DNA from: Paroceanicella profunda
Lineage (GTDB): Bacteria > Pseudomonadota > Alphaproteobacteria > Rhodobacterales > Rhodobacteraceae
DNA length: 64,000 bases
Direction: 5' to 3'
Assembly: GCF_005887635.2 (NCBI RefSeq)
Contig: NZ_CP040823.1
Span: 1 to 64,000, forward strand
Shown: positions 34,378 to 42,599 of the stretch, in pieces
Numbering within the stretch: the stretch's first letter is position 1
Layout of the letters: every line of letters starts with the position of its first letter
Translations under genes and position numbers: made by a program
The notes under the pieces: generated by a model
What the model was told of the DNA's origin: nothing
The model's input: only the letters and a program-made list of their open reading frames with translations
Database searches by the model: none

Positions 34378-35753
34378 GCGATACAGAGAACACCGAGCTG
34401 GAAAAACGCCTCGCCGCCCTTGAGAAAGGCAGTGCCCGCGCCCCCACGGCGTCGCAGCGCCGGTCGCCCCTTCTCGCGCTGATCGTGGTCCTCGTCATCG
34501 GCGCAGGTGGTGCCCTGCTCTATCTCCTCTCACAGCCCGACGAAGAGGAAGCCTTGCCGACGGCCACTCCGGACGTCTTCCAAAACGAGGGGGACGGCTT
34601 TGGCGCTATCGAGACCTTGCCCCCGCCCGAGCCCGAGGTTGTGTTTGTCGGACCGGACCCCGTCGAGCCCAACGCGGAGCTTCTGGCGCAGATCACCGCG
34701 CTGCAGGCTCAGATCGAGGAATTGCGCAACGCCCCCGAACCGGTCGTCGAGGAAGACACCGCCGCCGCAGAGGCTATTGACGCGCTGACCGCCCAGATCG
34801 CTGCGCTGCAAGCCGCCTCTGAAGCCGCACAGCAACGATTTCAGGATGAACTGACGGCACGGGATCGCAGCCTTGAGCAACTCCGCATGGATCTGGAACT
34901 GGCCCAACTCGAGGCCAGCCGACCCCAACCTGCCCCAGCGGGCCCCACGGAAGATGAGCTGCGCGCACGCGAACAAGAGCGACTGCGCCGGGAGGAAGAA
35001 GCCCGGCGCATGGCCGATCTGGAGCGCCGCGCCGCGGAGGAACGCGCCTTCCAGGAGCGGCGCATCGCCTCGCCCACCATCGCGTTTGGCGGCACGTCCG
35101 GAGCGAATGAAACGGCTCTGACCGAACGCACTTTTGGCGAGGTGACGGATTTCGTGCTGAACGGGGCGCTGCCCTCGACGGTGACGCAGGCCGAGGTGAT
35201 CGCCAATCCCTCCAACACGATTCTACAGGGCACCATGATCCAGGCCGTCATGGAAACCGCCCTTGACAGCTCCCTGCCCGGCCAGACCCGTGCCGTGGTG
35301 TCCGAGGATGTCTACAGCGTCGATGGCGTGCGCCTCTTGATCCCCCGCGGATCCCGTCTCGTCGGGCGCTACCGCGCTGGCGTCGATATCGCGCAGCGCC
35401 GCGTCACGATCGCCTGGGACCGGATCATCCTGCCCGACAACCAGACCGTCCAGATCAGCTCCTTCGGAGGTGATGAACTGGGCCGTTCTGGCGTCACCGG
35501 CTTCGTGGACACACGCTTCGCCGAGCGTTTCGGGTCGGCCGCCCTGATCTCGCTGATCTCCGCAGCACCCAGTGCCGCCGCCTCCGAAGTCCAGGATGAG
35601 ACTGCCGCCGACGCTCTCGAAGACGTTGGCGATGATCTGGCAGATGCCACGGACAGCGTCATAGGCGATTACCTCTCCATCGGCCCCGTCATCTATGTCG
35701 ACCAGGGCGCCCGCGTCACGGTCATGGTCGACCGCGATCTGGAGGTATTCTGA
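34374..35753 (+). CDS. virB10: VirB10-like core complex protein
   Basis: A 459-residue protein spanning both membranes. It has a cytoplasmic N-terminus, one transmembrane segment (about residues 32-55), a Pro/Glu-rich linker and an extended coiled coil (about 95-235, Ala/Glu/Arg-rich). The C-terminal TrbI/VirB10 beta-barrel domain shows ILQGTMIQAVMETALDSSLPGQ, LLIPRGSRLVGRY and QTVQISSFGGDELGRSGV. VirB10 senses ATP use by VirB4/VirD4 and gates the channel. The coiled-coil insert is longer than in Agrobacterium VirB10. Confidence 0.95.
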   Translation: MSDTENTELEKRLAALEKGSARAPTASQRRSPLLALIVVLVIGAGGALLYLLSQPDEEEALPTATPDVFQNEGDGFGAIETLPPPEPEVVFVGPDPVEPNAELLAQITALQAQIEELRNAPEPVVEEDTAAAEAIDALTAQIAALQAASEAAQQRFQDELTARDRSLEQLRMDLELAQLEASRPQPAPAGPTEDELRAREQERLRREEEARRMADLERRAAEERAFQERRIASPTIAFGGTSGANETALTERTFGEVTDFVLNGALPSTVTQAEVIANPSNTILQGTMIQAVMETALDSSLPGQTRAVVSEDVYSVDGVRLLIPRGSRLVGRYRAGVDIAQRRVTIAWDRIILPDNQTVQISSFGGDELGRSGVTGFVDTRFAERFGSAALISLISAAPSAAASEVQDETAADALEDVGDDLADATDSVIGDYLSIGPVIYVDQGARVTVMVDRDLEVF

Positions 35754-35757
35754 GCCC

Positions 35758-36744
35758 ATGTCTCTGAGCTATCTCGAAACCTCGCTCGACCGGATCAACG
35801 CCGCCGCTCGCGACGACGTCATCGAGATCTGCATCAATCCCGACGGGACCTGTTGGGGCGAATTCCAGGGCGATCACTTCATGCGCGCGCTAGACCAGAG
35901 GCTGACCGGCGTTCAGGTCAGGGACCTCGGCAACCAGATCGCCTCATCGGCCAATACCACGATGAGCAAGGACCGCCCCATCGTCTCGGTTTCGATCACC
36001 TACAAGGGGCGCCCGATCCGCGCGCAGGTCATCACCCCGCCCGCCGTGCTCTCGGCCATGTCGATCAGCCTGCGGTTCTTCTCGAGCCTGCCACTCGAGG
36101 GCATTGCGCTCGATTTCCTCTACGGAAAAGAGCGCAAGCTCGAAGACCTGCGCGTGGAAAAGAAGCGCGCCTTGCGCGCCGTGGTGGCTGCCGGATTGAT
36201 CGATGATGCGCTTGCCTTCTGCGTCGAGAACAAACTCAACATGATCGTCTCGGGTGGCACCTCCACCGGCAAGACCGTCGCCGCGCGCAAGATCCTCTCT
36301 CACGTACCGGCCGAGGAACGCATCGTGACCATCGAAGAAGCGGCCGAGCTTTTACCGACCCAGCCAAATGCCGTGACCCTCATCGCCAATCGTGACGCGG
36401 AATTCCAGACCGCCGATGTGCTTCTCACCGCCACGCTGCGCATGCGCCCCGACCGGATCATCCTAGGCGAGGTGCGCGGCAAGGAGGCCATGACCTTTCT
36501 GGAAGCCATCAACACCGGCCATGGCGGGTCCATGACCACACTGCATGCCGAAACCCCGCAACTCGCCGTGCAGCGGCTCGCGATCGCGGCACTCAAGACC
36601 GAAATCCCGATGACCTATGCCGACATGATCCAGTACATCGAAAATTCCATCGATGTGATCATCCAGGCCGGTCGCCATGACGGCAAACGCGGCATCACCG
36701 AATTCTACCTGCCCGGCGCAACCGAGATTGGAACTTCCCCATGA
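35758..36744 (+). CDS. virB11: VirB11-type hexameric secretion ATPase
   Basis: A 328-residue traffic ATPase. It has an N-terminal domain with IEICINPDGTCWGE, Walker A GGTSTGKTVAAR (about residue 165), an Asp box (IVTIEEAAEL), Walker B-like RMRPDRIILGEVRGKEA, and the His box GHGGSMTTLHAE. It powers pilus biogenesis and substrate transfer. The ATG at 35758 follows the virB10 stop by 4 bases, and the stop overlaps the next small gene. Confidence 0.96.
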   Translation: MSLSYLETSLDRINAAARDDVIEICINPDGTCWGEFQGDHFMRALDQRLTGVQVRDLGNQIASSANTTMSKDRPIVSVSITYKGRPIRAQVITPPAVLSAMSISLRFFSSLPLEGIALDFLYGKERKLEDLRVEKKRALRAVVAAGLIDDALAFCVENKLNMIVSGGTSTGKTVAARKILSHVPAEERIVTIEEAAELLPTQPNAVTLIANRDAEFQTADVLLTATLRMRPDRIILGEVRGKEAMTFLEAINTGHGGSMTTLHAETPQLAVQRLAIAALKTEIPMTYADMIQYIENSIDVIIQAGRHDGKRGITEFYLPGATEIGTSP

Positions 36745-36935
36745 AGACCTTTGAATACGATATCCTGTCCTTTCCCATGACCCGCAAAACCGGCCTTGCC
36801 GACATGCAGACCTGCCTGAACGAGAAGGGCGCAGACGGCTGGGAGGTGGTGTCGATCAGCTCCTCGGAATTCGCCAATGTCGGGCACACCGTCTTCCTGA
36901 AGCGTGAGACCACACCCGCTGGAGTCACGACATGA
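36741..36935 (+). CDS. DUF4177-like small protein
   Basis: A 64-residue protein beginning MKTFEYDILSFPM with the core LNEKGADGWEVVSI and KRE near the end. The pattern (E-Y-x-hydrophobic start, then L-N-x2-G-x2-GWE-hydrophobic) is that of DUF4177 proteins, whose function is unknown. It overlaps virB11 and the following gene by 4 bases on each side, so it is translated as part of the secretion operon. Confidence 0.8.
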   Translation: MKTFEYDILSFPMTRKTGLADMQTCLNEKGADGWEVVSISSSEFANVGHTVFLKRETTPAGVTT

Positions 36936-37342
36936 GGCGGGCGCGTTGCCTCGCCTTGGCCGCGCTGGCCCTAAGCTTGACGCCGACCCTCGCCGTTGCC
37001 GAGCGCAACCTAGTGCCAACCCTCGATCGCAGCTTTGACGTCTGTCCGGATCGGCCCGCCGAGCCCGTCTGGATGCAGGAGATCCCCCTGCGCCAAGCCT
37101 ATCAGCGGGTTCTGGTTCAGGACATCTATCGCGCCCAGAATCTCGAGTGGGTCGTCGAGATCGGCAACTGCGACTGCGCGACCCGGTTCCCCTCTTGGGA
37201 CGCGGCCGAGGCCGTGTTTCGGGAGAGCTACGCGAACAACAAACGATGGGAACTGCTGCAAGTCTCGGACGCCTACAACCGCCGCGCCAACGCCGCCCGA
37301 ACTGCCGCCAAGGCCATCTGCGAAGCCGCAGGTAATTGGTAA
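36932..37342 (+). CDS. Exported secretion-locus protein of unknown function
   Basis: A 136-residue protein with a signal peptide (cleavage after AVA, about residue 23) and a mature region with several cysteines (DVCPD, GNCDCATRFPSW, AICEA). The CDCATRFPSWD segment and the helical end (DAYNRRANAARTAAKAIC) look conserved-type. It lies between virB11 and virB6, suggesting a periplasmic accessory role, but no family assignment is certain. Confidence 0.78.
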   Translation: MRRARCLALAALALSLTPTLAVAERNLVPTLDRSFDVCPDRPAEPVWMQEIPLRQAYQRVLVQDIYRAQNLEWVVEIGNCDCATRFPSWDAAEAVFRESYANNKRWELLQVSDAYNRRANAARTAAKAICEAAGNW

Positions 37343-37354
37343 GGCAGCCCCGCG

Positions 37355-38431
37355 ATGAGTGTCGTCACCTACTTCGTTGAAACCTCCCAAGCCTATCTCG
37401 ACACTGCCGCTGAGACCCAGTTTGGTGCGGTTGCGGCAACGGTCGGCACGCTCCTGGTTTTGGGGACAACGCTGGTGGTGATCCTCGTCGGAATCAACAT
37501 GATCTATCAATACCGGGCCATGGATGGGCACACGGCCTTCTGGCTCGCGGTCAAGATCGGGCTCATCGGGATATTCGCGACCAATTGGATGCAGTTCAAC
37601 GCGTTCTCGTCAGCCATTCTCTATGGGATCGACAGTATCGCGGGCGCGCTGGTGGCCTCGGTCGGCGGCGGCAGTCCGGGCCCTTCAGGCACCTTCGCGG
37701 AGGAATTCGACCGGCTGATCGCGGAGCTGGGCGACTATCTGAACGCTGCCGGGTCCGAGTTGAACTGGATGGCTGGCGCCATGCTCGACATTGTCGGCGT
37801 CCTCCTGCTTTCAATCCTCGGCGGACTGGCCGCCTTCATCCTAGTGGCCTCCCGACTGATGATCGCGCTTCTGATCGGGATCGCCCCGGTGATGATTTTC
37901 CTGACCCTCTTCGAGGTCACCAAGGATTATTTCGCGCGCTGGCTGTCCGCGCTGATCTCCTTTGCGCTATACCCCATCGTCGTCGCAGGCGTGTTCGCAA
38001 CGATCACAGGCGTTTCCTCCGCGCTCATCGGTGAACTAGGCGATCCCGAAGGAGCCTCAAACATCGGCGCGCTCATCCCCTTCTTCATGATGGTGCTCAT
38101 GGCCAAGGGCTTCATTATCGCCACGCCCTTCATCGTCCGCGCGATCTCCGGCAACATCATGATGCCCGCCCTCTCCGGTGGCCTCGGCGGCGGCTACAGC
38201 TTTGCCCGCGCCGCCATGGGAAGCCAGCAGGCCTACAATCGCTACCTCATCGGCGGGGCCAGTGGCGCAGAATACGCAGCCCTCAGGGCGCGGCAGTTCT
38301 TTGGCGTACAGCAAATGCCAGTGCGGCAAGGCATGGGACAGACGGGTTCCGGAGGCGGCACAGGATCCGCAGACTCGGGATCAAAAATGCTGGCGCAGCT
38401 GGCGAGACTGGGACGGCTTGGGCGACGGTGA
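37355..38431 (+). CDS. virB6: VirB6/TrbL-like polytopic inner-membrane channel protein
   Basis: A 358-residue protein with about six transmembrane segments: LLVLGTTLVVILVGINMIYQY, a central periplasmic loop with GIDSIAG, then ASRLMIALLIGIAPVMIFLTLFEVTKDYFARWLSALISFALYP, which is the VirB6 signature. The C-terminus is Gly/Arg-rich and cytoplasmic. VirB6 forms part of the translocation pathway. It is the last gene of the secretion operon; no clear terminator follows in the 196-base gap. Confidence 0.92.
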   Translation: MSVVTYFVETSQAYLDTAAETQFGAVAATVGTLLVLGTTLVVILVGINMIYQYRAMDGHTAFWLAVKIGLIGIFATNWMQFNAFSSAILYGIDSIAGALVASVGGGSPGPSGTFAEEFDRLIAELGDYLNAAGSELNWMAGAMLDIVGVLLLSILGGLAAFILVASRLMIALLIGIAPVMIFLTLFEVTKDYFARWLSALISFALYPIVVAGVFATITGVSSALIGELGDPEGASNIGALIPFFMMVLMAKGFIIATPFIVRAISGNIMMPALSGGLGGGYSFARAAMGSQQAYNRYLIGGASGAEYAALRARQFFGVQQMPVRQGMGQTGSGGGTGSADSGSKMLAQLARLGRLGRR

Positions 38432-38582
38432 CGGCCCAGAGCGGCCGCGCGCCAAGGTCATGGGCGTTGCAGCGCAGCTTCACCAGACCGGCCATTCGTC
38501 CATCGTGCAGCATTTTCGTAGGATGAAGGACGGCACAGCGGGACGAAGCGCCAGTTCGCTGCGGTTATTCAAACAGCAAAGC

Positions 38583-38603
38583 GCCCGATGGGTTGCACCG
38601 GGC
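38583..38603 (-). terminator. Weak terminator-like hairpin after the tandem-domain gene
   Basis: On the minus strand GCCCG-N11-CGGGC is followed by GCTTTGCTGTTTG, 25 bases after the stop of the gene at 38628. The stem is short and the T run interrupted. Confidence 0.35.
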
Positions 38604-38627
38604 ACTTCTTGCTAAAACACCTCGAAA

Positions 38628-39347
38628 TTACTTGGCAGCGAGAATGTCGAAATTGTGGATGTTAGCCACCACACCGTCGTCCCATCCGCCTGCGACCAAT
38701 TCCGCAGCCCTTTCATTCAGCAGCCCGGCGACCTGTCCGGCAAAATGCGCTTCGCGGCCCGAGTTGTCGGCAAAGATGTCGAATATGGCGAAATTGGTCT
38801 CGTCAATCTGCAGCGCCGCCCAGAACAATGTCTCGGGTTCGGTATCTGCGACGATGGGGCCGGCGGCAGTCAGCAAGGCGGCCAATTCGGGGCCTTTCCC
38901 CGGTGCAGCTTCGAGCTTGATGTAAGTCGCGGTCGTTGCCGTGGAGAGATCAACCGGCGCCTTGACCGAAAGGACATCGGAGTTGTTGATATTCGCGACG
39001 ACACCGTCATCCCATCCGCCGTCAACCAGCGCGTCGGCGTTTTGGTTCAAAGCCGCGGCAACCGCCCCCGCAAAGTGAGCGTCGCGCGCTGCTTCATCTG
39101 CGAATATGTCAAAGATTGCGAGCGTTTCATCGGCTTGCAGAGCAAACCAGAGGACGGTGCCCGGCTCTGTGTCCCGCACGATCGGTGCGGCACCCGCCAG
39201 AAACTCCGCAAAGGCTTCGGTCTGGCCTTCGGCGGCAGGCATGGCGATATAGCTGGCAGTGTGATTTTCCATTGGGTTGTCCTGTGCAGTTGCAGAAGTT
39301 GTGATCAGCACCATTGCGGCGACTGTTTGAAGGATTTGCGTTTTCAT
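38628..39347 (-). CDS. Exported tandem ABM-like (antibiotic biosynthesis monooxygenase fold) protein
   Basis: A 239-residue protein with a signal peptide (cleavage after ATA) and two clearly homologous halves, about residues 30-130 and 138-239. Each contains FAIFDIFADxxxRxAHFAG and ends GGWDDGVVANI(N/H)N. The ferredoxin-like ABM fold is suggested by the AIFDxFADEAARDAHF pattern. It may act on quinones or aromatic compounds, or simply bind small molecules; no cofactor motif is evident. It is divergent from a LysR regulator with a palindrome in between, so it is probably the regulator's target. It is a cargo module between the two transfer operons. Confidence 0.8.
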   Translation of the reverse strand: MKTQILQTVAAMVLITTSATAQDNPMENHTASYIAMPAAEGQTEAFAEFLAGAAPIVRDTEPGTVLWFALQADETLAIFDIFADEAARDAHFAGAVAAALNQNADALVDGGWDDGVVANINNSDVLSVKAPVDLSTATTATYIKLEAAPGKGPELAALLTAAGPIVADTEPETLFWAALQIDETNFAIFDIFADNSGREAHFAGQVAGLLNERAAELVAGGWDDGVVANIHNFDILAAK

Positions 39348-39443
39348 GGCCGTCTCCTGATTAGAAATGCGTCATGTCTGGTTTCGACGCCTTCTTGTCC
39401 CATGCCGGATGCGTCAGACACCAATTCCGAAATGCTATTCTTT

Positions 39444-39460
39444 GATAGACACGGACTATC
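39444..39460. promoter_or_regulatory. LysR-type binding box between the ABM gene and its regulator
   Basis: GATAG-ACACGGA-CTATC is a perfect dyad that includes the ATAG-N7-CTAT/T-N11-A core of LysR boxes. It is located between the two divergent starts. Confidence 0.6.
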
Positions 39461-39507
39461 GAAGTTGTTCAGATGGCGCAAACTGAGCTGTGACGGAGAC
39501 TGCGGCG

Positions 39508-40380
39508 ATGGAAATGAACCAGATTAGGTATTTTCTCGCTGTTTGCGAGCACCGAAACTTCACCCATGCCGCCAGTGCCTCCAATGTTTCCCAGCCTTCC
39601 TTGACGACGGCGATCAAGAAGCTCGAAGACGAACTTGGCGGTGAGCTGTTTGTCAGGGACCGTGCGGGATGCAGGCTGACGGCGCTGGGAAAACTCATGC
39701 AGCCACGATTGCGGAAGGCTCACGATGAAACGCGACAGGCGAAGGCAGAGGCGGTTCGTCATATGCGCCTGGAGCGAGTTCCAATCTCTGTCGGTGTCGG
39801 CGAAACGATTGGCCACAACAGAATTTCGGCAGCTATGGAGCGTATGCGCAATCGCGTGCCGCAAGCCGAAATCGAATTGATCGTCGCATCATCCCACGAG
39901 CTTCTTGCCGGGTTGCGGGATGGTGACTTTGACGTTGTCGTCACCGCAGAGACGGTCAGTGAAGACCTCTATCGTATAGATCACCTCTATGAAGAGGACT
40001 ACAAGGTCGTGGTGTCAAAGTCGCATCCGTTGTCTGAACTAAATACAATTTCTCTGTCAACGCTTGCTCAGACTGACATGCTTGACCGACTGAATTGCGA
40101 AATGCGGGATACTTTGCATGGAACCTGCGCGGATCATGATCACGAACTTTACGCGGCCTATCGGTCAAATCGCGTGGATTGGTTGGTTGAGCTGGCGCGG
40201 CAAGGGTCAGGTGCGGTGATCCTGCCAGCCACCGCTATTCCATCAGACATGGGCCTGGTGTCGAAACCCATCGATGGCCTTGAAATATCAAGAACTGTTT
40301 TTGCCCTTCGATATCGGCACCAAACGATGAGACCTGGAACAAATGATCTGATCCGTGAGATGGCGCGCACGCCGACTTAG
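39508..40380 (+). CDS. LysR-family transcriptional regulator
   Basis: About 290 residues. The N-terminal winged helix-turn-helix (MNQIRYFLAVCEHRNFTHAASASNVSQPSLTTAIKKLEDELGGELFVRD) and the C-terminal periplasmic-binding-protein-like sensor domain are complete. The start is taken at the ATG at 39508 with GGAG upstream; a GTG at 39490 and an ATG at 39514 are alternatives. It is divergent from the tandem-ABM gene. By family rule it likely activates that gene on binding a small effector. Confidence 0.9.
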   Translation: MEMNQIRYFLAVCEHRNFTHAASASNVSQPSLTTAIKKLEDELGGELFVRDRAGCRLTALGKLMQPRLRKAHDETRQAKAEAVRHMRLERVPISVGVGETIGHNRISAAMERMRNRVPQAEIELIVASSHELLAGLRDGDFDVVVTAETVSEDLYRIDHLYEEDYKVVVSKSHPLSELNTISLSTLAQTDMLDRLNCEMRDTLHGTCADHDHELYAAYRSNRVDWLVELARQGSGAVILPATAIPSDMGLVSKPIDGLEISRTVFALRYRHQTMRPGTNDLIREMARTPT

Positions 40381-40577
40381 TGAGATCGGTAACCGACATT
40401 TGCCCATCGCGCAGCATTAATGATTCTGGGCTCAGTGCCGCCATGCGGCGTCGCAGAATATCCTGCCGTTCCACCGATAGGTGAAGGTCTGTTTTGGCGG
40501 GGCGTGCCTGTCTGGCTCGCGACTCCAGCTAACGGCAGCAGTCCGCCCTCCCCGACAAACAGGCGATGTCCGCCACC

Positions 40578-42599
40578 CTATCGCGCAACCAGCCTTTCAC
40601 CATCCTCCTCTCGCAGCATCGCTTCCATTTCGTCCAAGCCATCGACTGCAGAGCGCATCTGCGCCTCATCAGCTACGCTCGCAGCTTCAGAATCCACGAC
40701 GCCGCTGCCAAAATCCATCTCCATCTGGCGCTGTTCCTCGGCGATGACGGCTTGAACGACAGGCGCGGTCTTCTTTGGAGCGGCGTCGGCTTGGCCTGAC
40801 GGTTGACCGGCTGCAACCTGGCGTGCGCTCTCCACAACTACGTCAGTTTCAGCTCCGTGTCCTCCACCCGTCGAAGGCGGTGTCATCGGCATGGCTCGCA
40901 CACTCAGCGGCAGCGTGCCTTGGGCCCTGCCTCCCCCCGGCTTGGGAAACGGCAACTCTCCCGTCTGCGCCGCGTGGATCGCCTTGAACAGCCGATCGTC
41001 AAAATATTGGATCCGCTTTGCCCGGACCGGCATCTGGGCATCGATGACCATGACGATCTCATCGAGCGGCAGGCGGCGCGCCTCGTCTTCAGGGAGCAAG
41101 GAGCTTTCTTCAGTCCGCGTGGATTGGCTGCGGCCTTCAAAGGGGTTTTTGCCGATTGACTGGGATCGCGTGATGACGGTCTTCGTGGTCTTGCCAACCG
41201 CCTTGCTCAGTTCCTCGACTGTCTTTTCATCCGAAGGCGTCAGGTAGAGCTTCACGCCCGCATTCCCCTGCAAGGCGCGGCGGGTGTTTTCGCCGTAGAT
41301 TTCATCGAGGGCGGGGATGGTTTGGGTGACAACGGCGAGGTGACCACGATAGGTGCGCAGTGTCTCGATGCTTTCGACCACGATGGGCATTTTGCCGAGG
41401 CGATTGAACTCGTCGAGCATGATCATCACCGGCCACGGCTCATCCGGCCCGGGGTCCTTTTCCTGCATGGCCGAGAGCAGGTCGGAGAAAAACAGCCGGA
41501 TCAGCGGCGCGAGCGGCTTCACCATCAGCGGCTGGACCACGAGATAGACCGAAAAGGGTTTCTTGCGGATCGTCCGGAAATCAAAGTCCGACACGGACGT
41601 CGCCTCATCGATCGCCGGGTTCTGCCATTGGTCGAGCCCCGATGTCATCAGGAGCGAGACGTAAGAGGTCAGGGTGTCATTGTTGGTCGAGGCCAGCCGC
41701 GTGAAGATCAGCTTGGCCGCCCTGTTGTCGACCTCATGGCCCCGCGCGAAATACTCCTTCTGCTTGTTCCCGCCCGAGGCGGCGATGCGGTAGATCTCGC
41801 CCAGGGTCGGACGCTTGCGCTGGAAGGCCAACAGGCCTGCCGCCACGAAGAGATCGATCCCGCCCTTGAGCAGCCCCTGCACCCGGTCGTTGTCACTCTG
41901 CAGGAAGAGCGTCGCCAGGAGCTGCAATTCCATCTGCTGGCGCGCGGGATCTTTCAGTTGATAGATGCGCAGGAGCGGGTTGTAGCGATGCGTGCGCTTG
42001 CCCTCCCAATCGGTGGGGGCAAAGCGATAGACCTTGTCGCCTTGGGCTGCGCGGTGCCGGGCCGTGGCCTCGAAACACTCGCCCTTCACATCGAGCGTCA
42101 CGGCGGAGCCTTGCCAGGTGAGCAGGTTCGGAATGACAAAGCCCGTGGTCTTGCCGCGGCCCGTGGGGGCCACGATCAGCGCATGCGGGAAAACCTTGGA
42201 GCAAATGTATTTTGCGCGGGAGCCCGGAGGCCCCAGCTTGCCGAGGATGAACCCGGTCCCTGGCGCCCCGAAGAAGCCATTGGCCTTCATCTCGCGCGCG
42301 CTCTGCCAATGGGTCTGGCCAAAGCGTGTCAGGGCGGATCCCGACAGCGCCAGGCTCAGCATCAGGCCGGCGGCGGCGAAGCTGCCGATGATCAGGTGAA
42401 TAAGTTGCGCATCCTCCGGGCGGCGGTCCAGGATCGCCAGATAGTTCTGCGCGATATAGGCAAAGTCGATCTCGGCCCCGAAGCCGAGATCCTGGTAGGT
42501 CAGCACCGCCGAGGCGATGGTATAGCCCATGGCGGCGGTCACCAGCGTTACCAACAAGACACCGGTCGCGATCCGCGCCTTTCCCATGGGCGCGCTCAA
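40578..42599 (-). CDS. virD4: VirD4/TraG-type coupling protein
   Basis: A 673-residue inner-membrane ATPase linking the relaxosome to the secretion channel. It has two N-terminal transmembrane segments (about 8-30 and 65-87), Walker A VAPTGRGKTTGF (about residue 145) and Walker B MIMLDEFNRLGKMP, plus NAGVKLYLTPSDEKTVEELS near the C-terminus. The tail (beyond about 560) is Pro/Ala-rich. The ATG overlaps the relaxase stop (ATGA). It completes the conjugation apparatus with the plus-strand virB operon. Confidence 0.95.
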   Translation of the reverse strand: MSAPMGKARIATGVLLVTLVTAAMGYTIASAVLTYQDLGFGAEIDFAYIAQNYLAILDRRPEDAQLIHLIIGSFAAAGLMLSLALSGSALTRFGQTHWQSAREMKANGFFGAPGTGFILGKLGPPGSRAKYICSKVFPHALIVAPTGRGKTTGFVIPNLLTWQGSAVTLDVKGECFEATARHRAAQGDKVYRFAPTDWEGKRTHRYNPLLRIYQLKDPARQQMELQLLATLFLQSDNDRVQGLLKGGIDLFVAAGLLAFQRKRPTLGEIYRIAASGGNKQKEYFARGHEVDNRAAKLIFTRLASTNNDTLTSYVSLLMTSGLDQWQNPAIDEATSVSDFDFRTIRKKPFSVYLVVQPLMVKPLAPLIRLFFSDLLSAMQEKDPGPDEPWPVMIMLDEFNRLGKMPIVVESIETLRTYRGHLAVVTQTIPALDEIYGENTRRALQGNAGVKLYLTPSDEKTVEELSKAVGKTTKTVITRSQSIGKNPFEGRSQSTRTEESSLLPEDEARRLPLDEIVMVIDAQMPVRAKRIQYFDDRLFKAIHAAQTGELPFPKPGGGRAQGTLPLSVRAMPMTPPSTGGGHGAETDVVVESARQVAAGQPSGQADAAPKKTAPVVQAVIAEEQRQMEMDFGSGVVDSEAASVADEAQMRSAVDGLDEMEAMLREEDGERLVAR

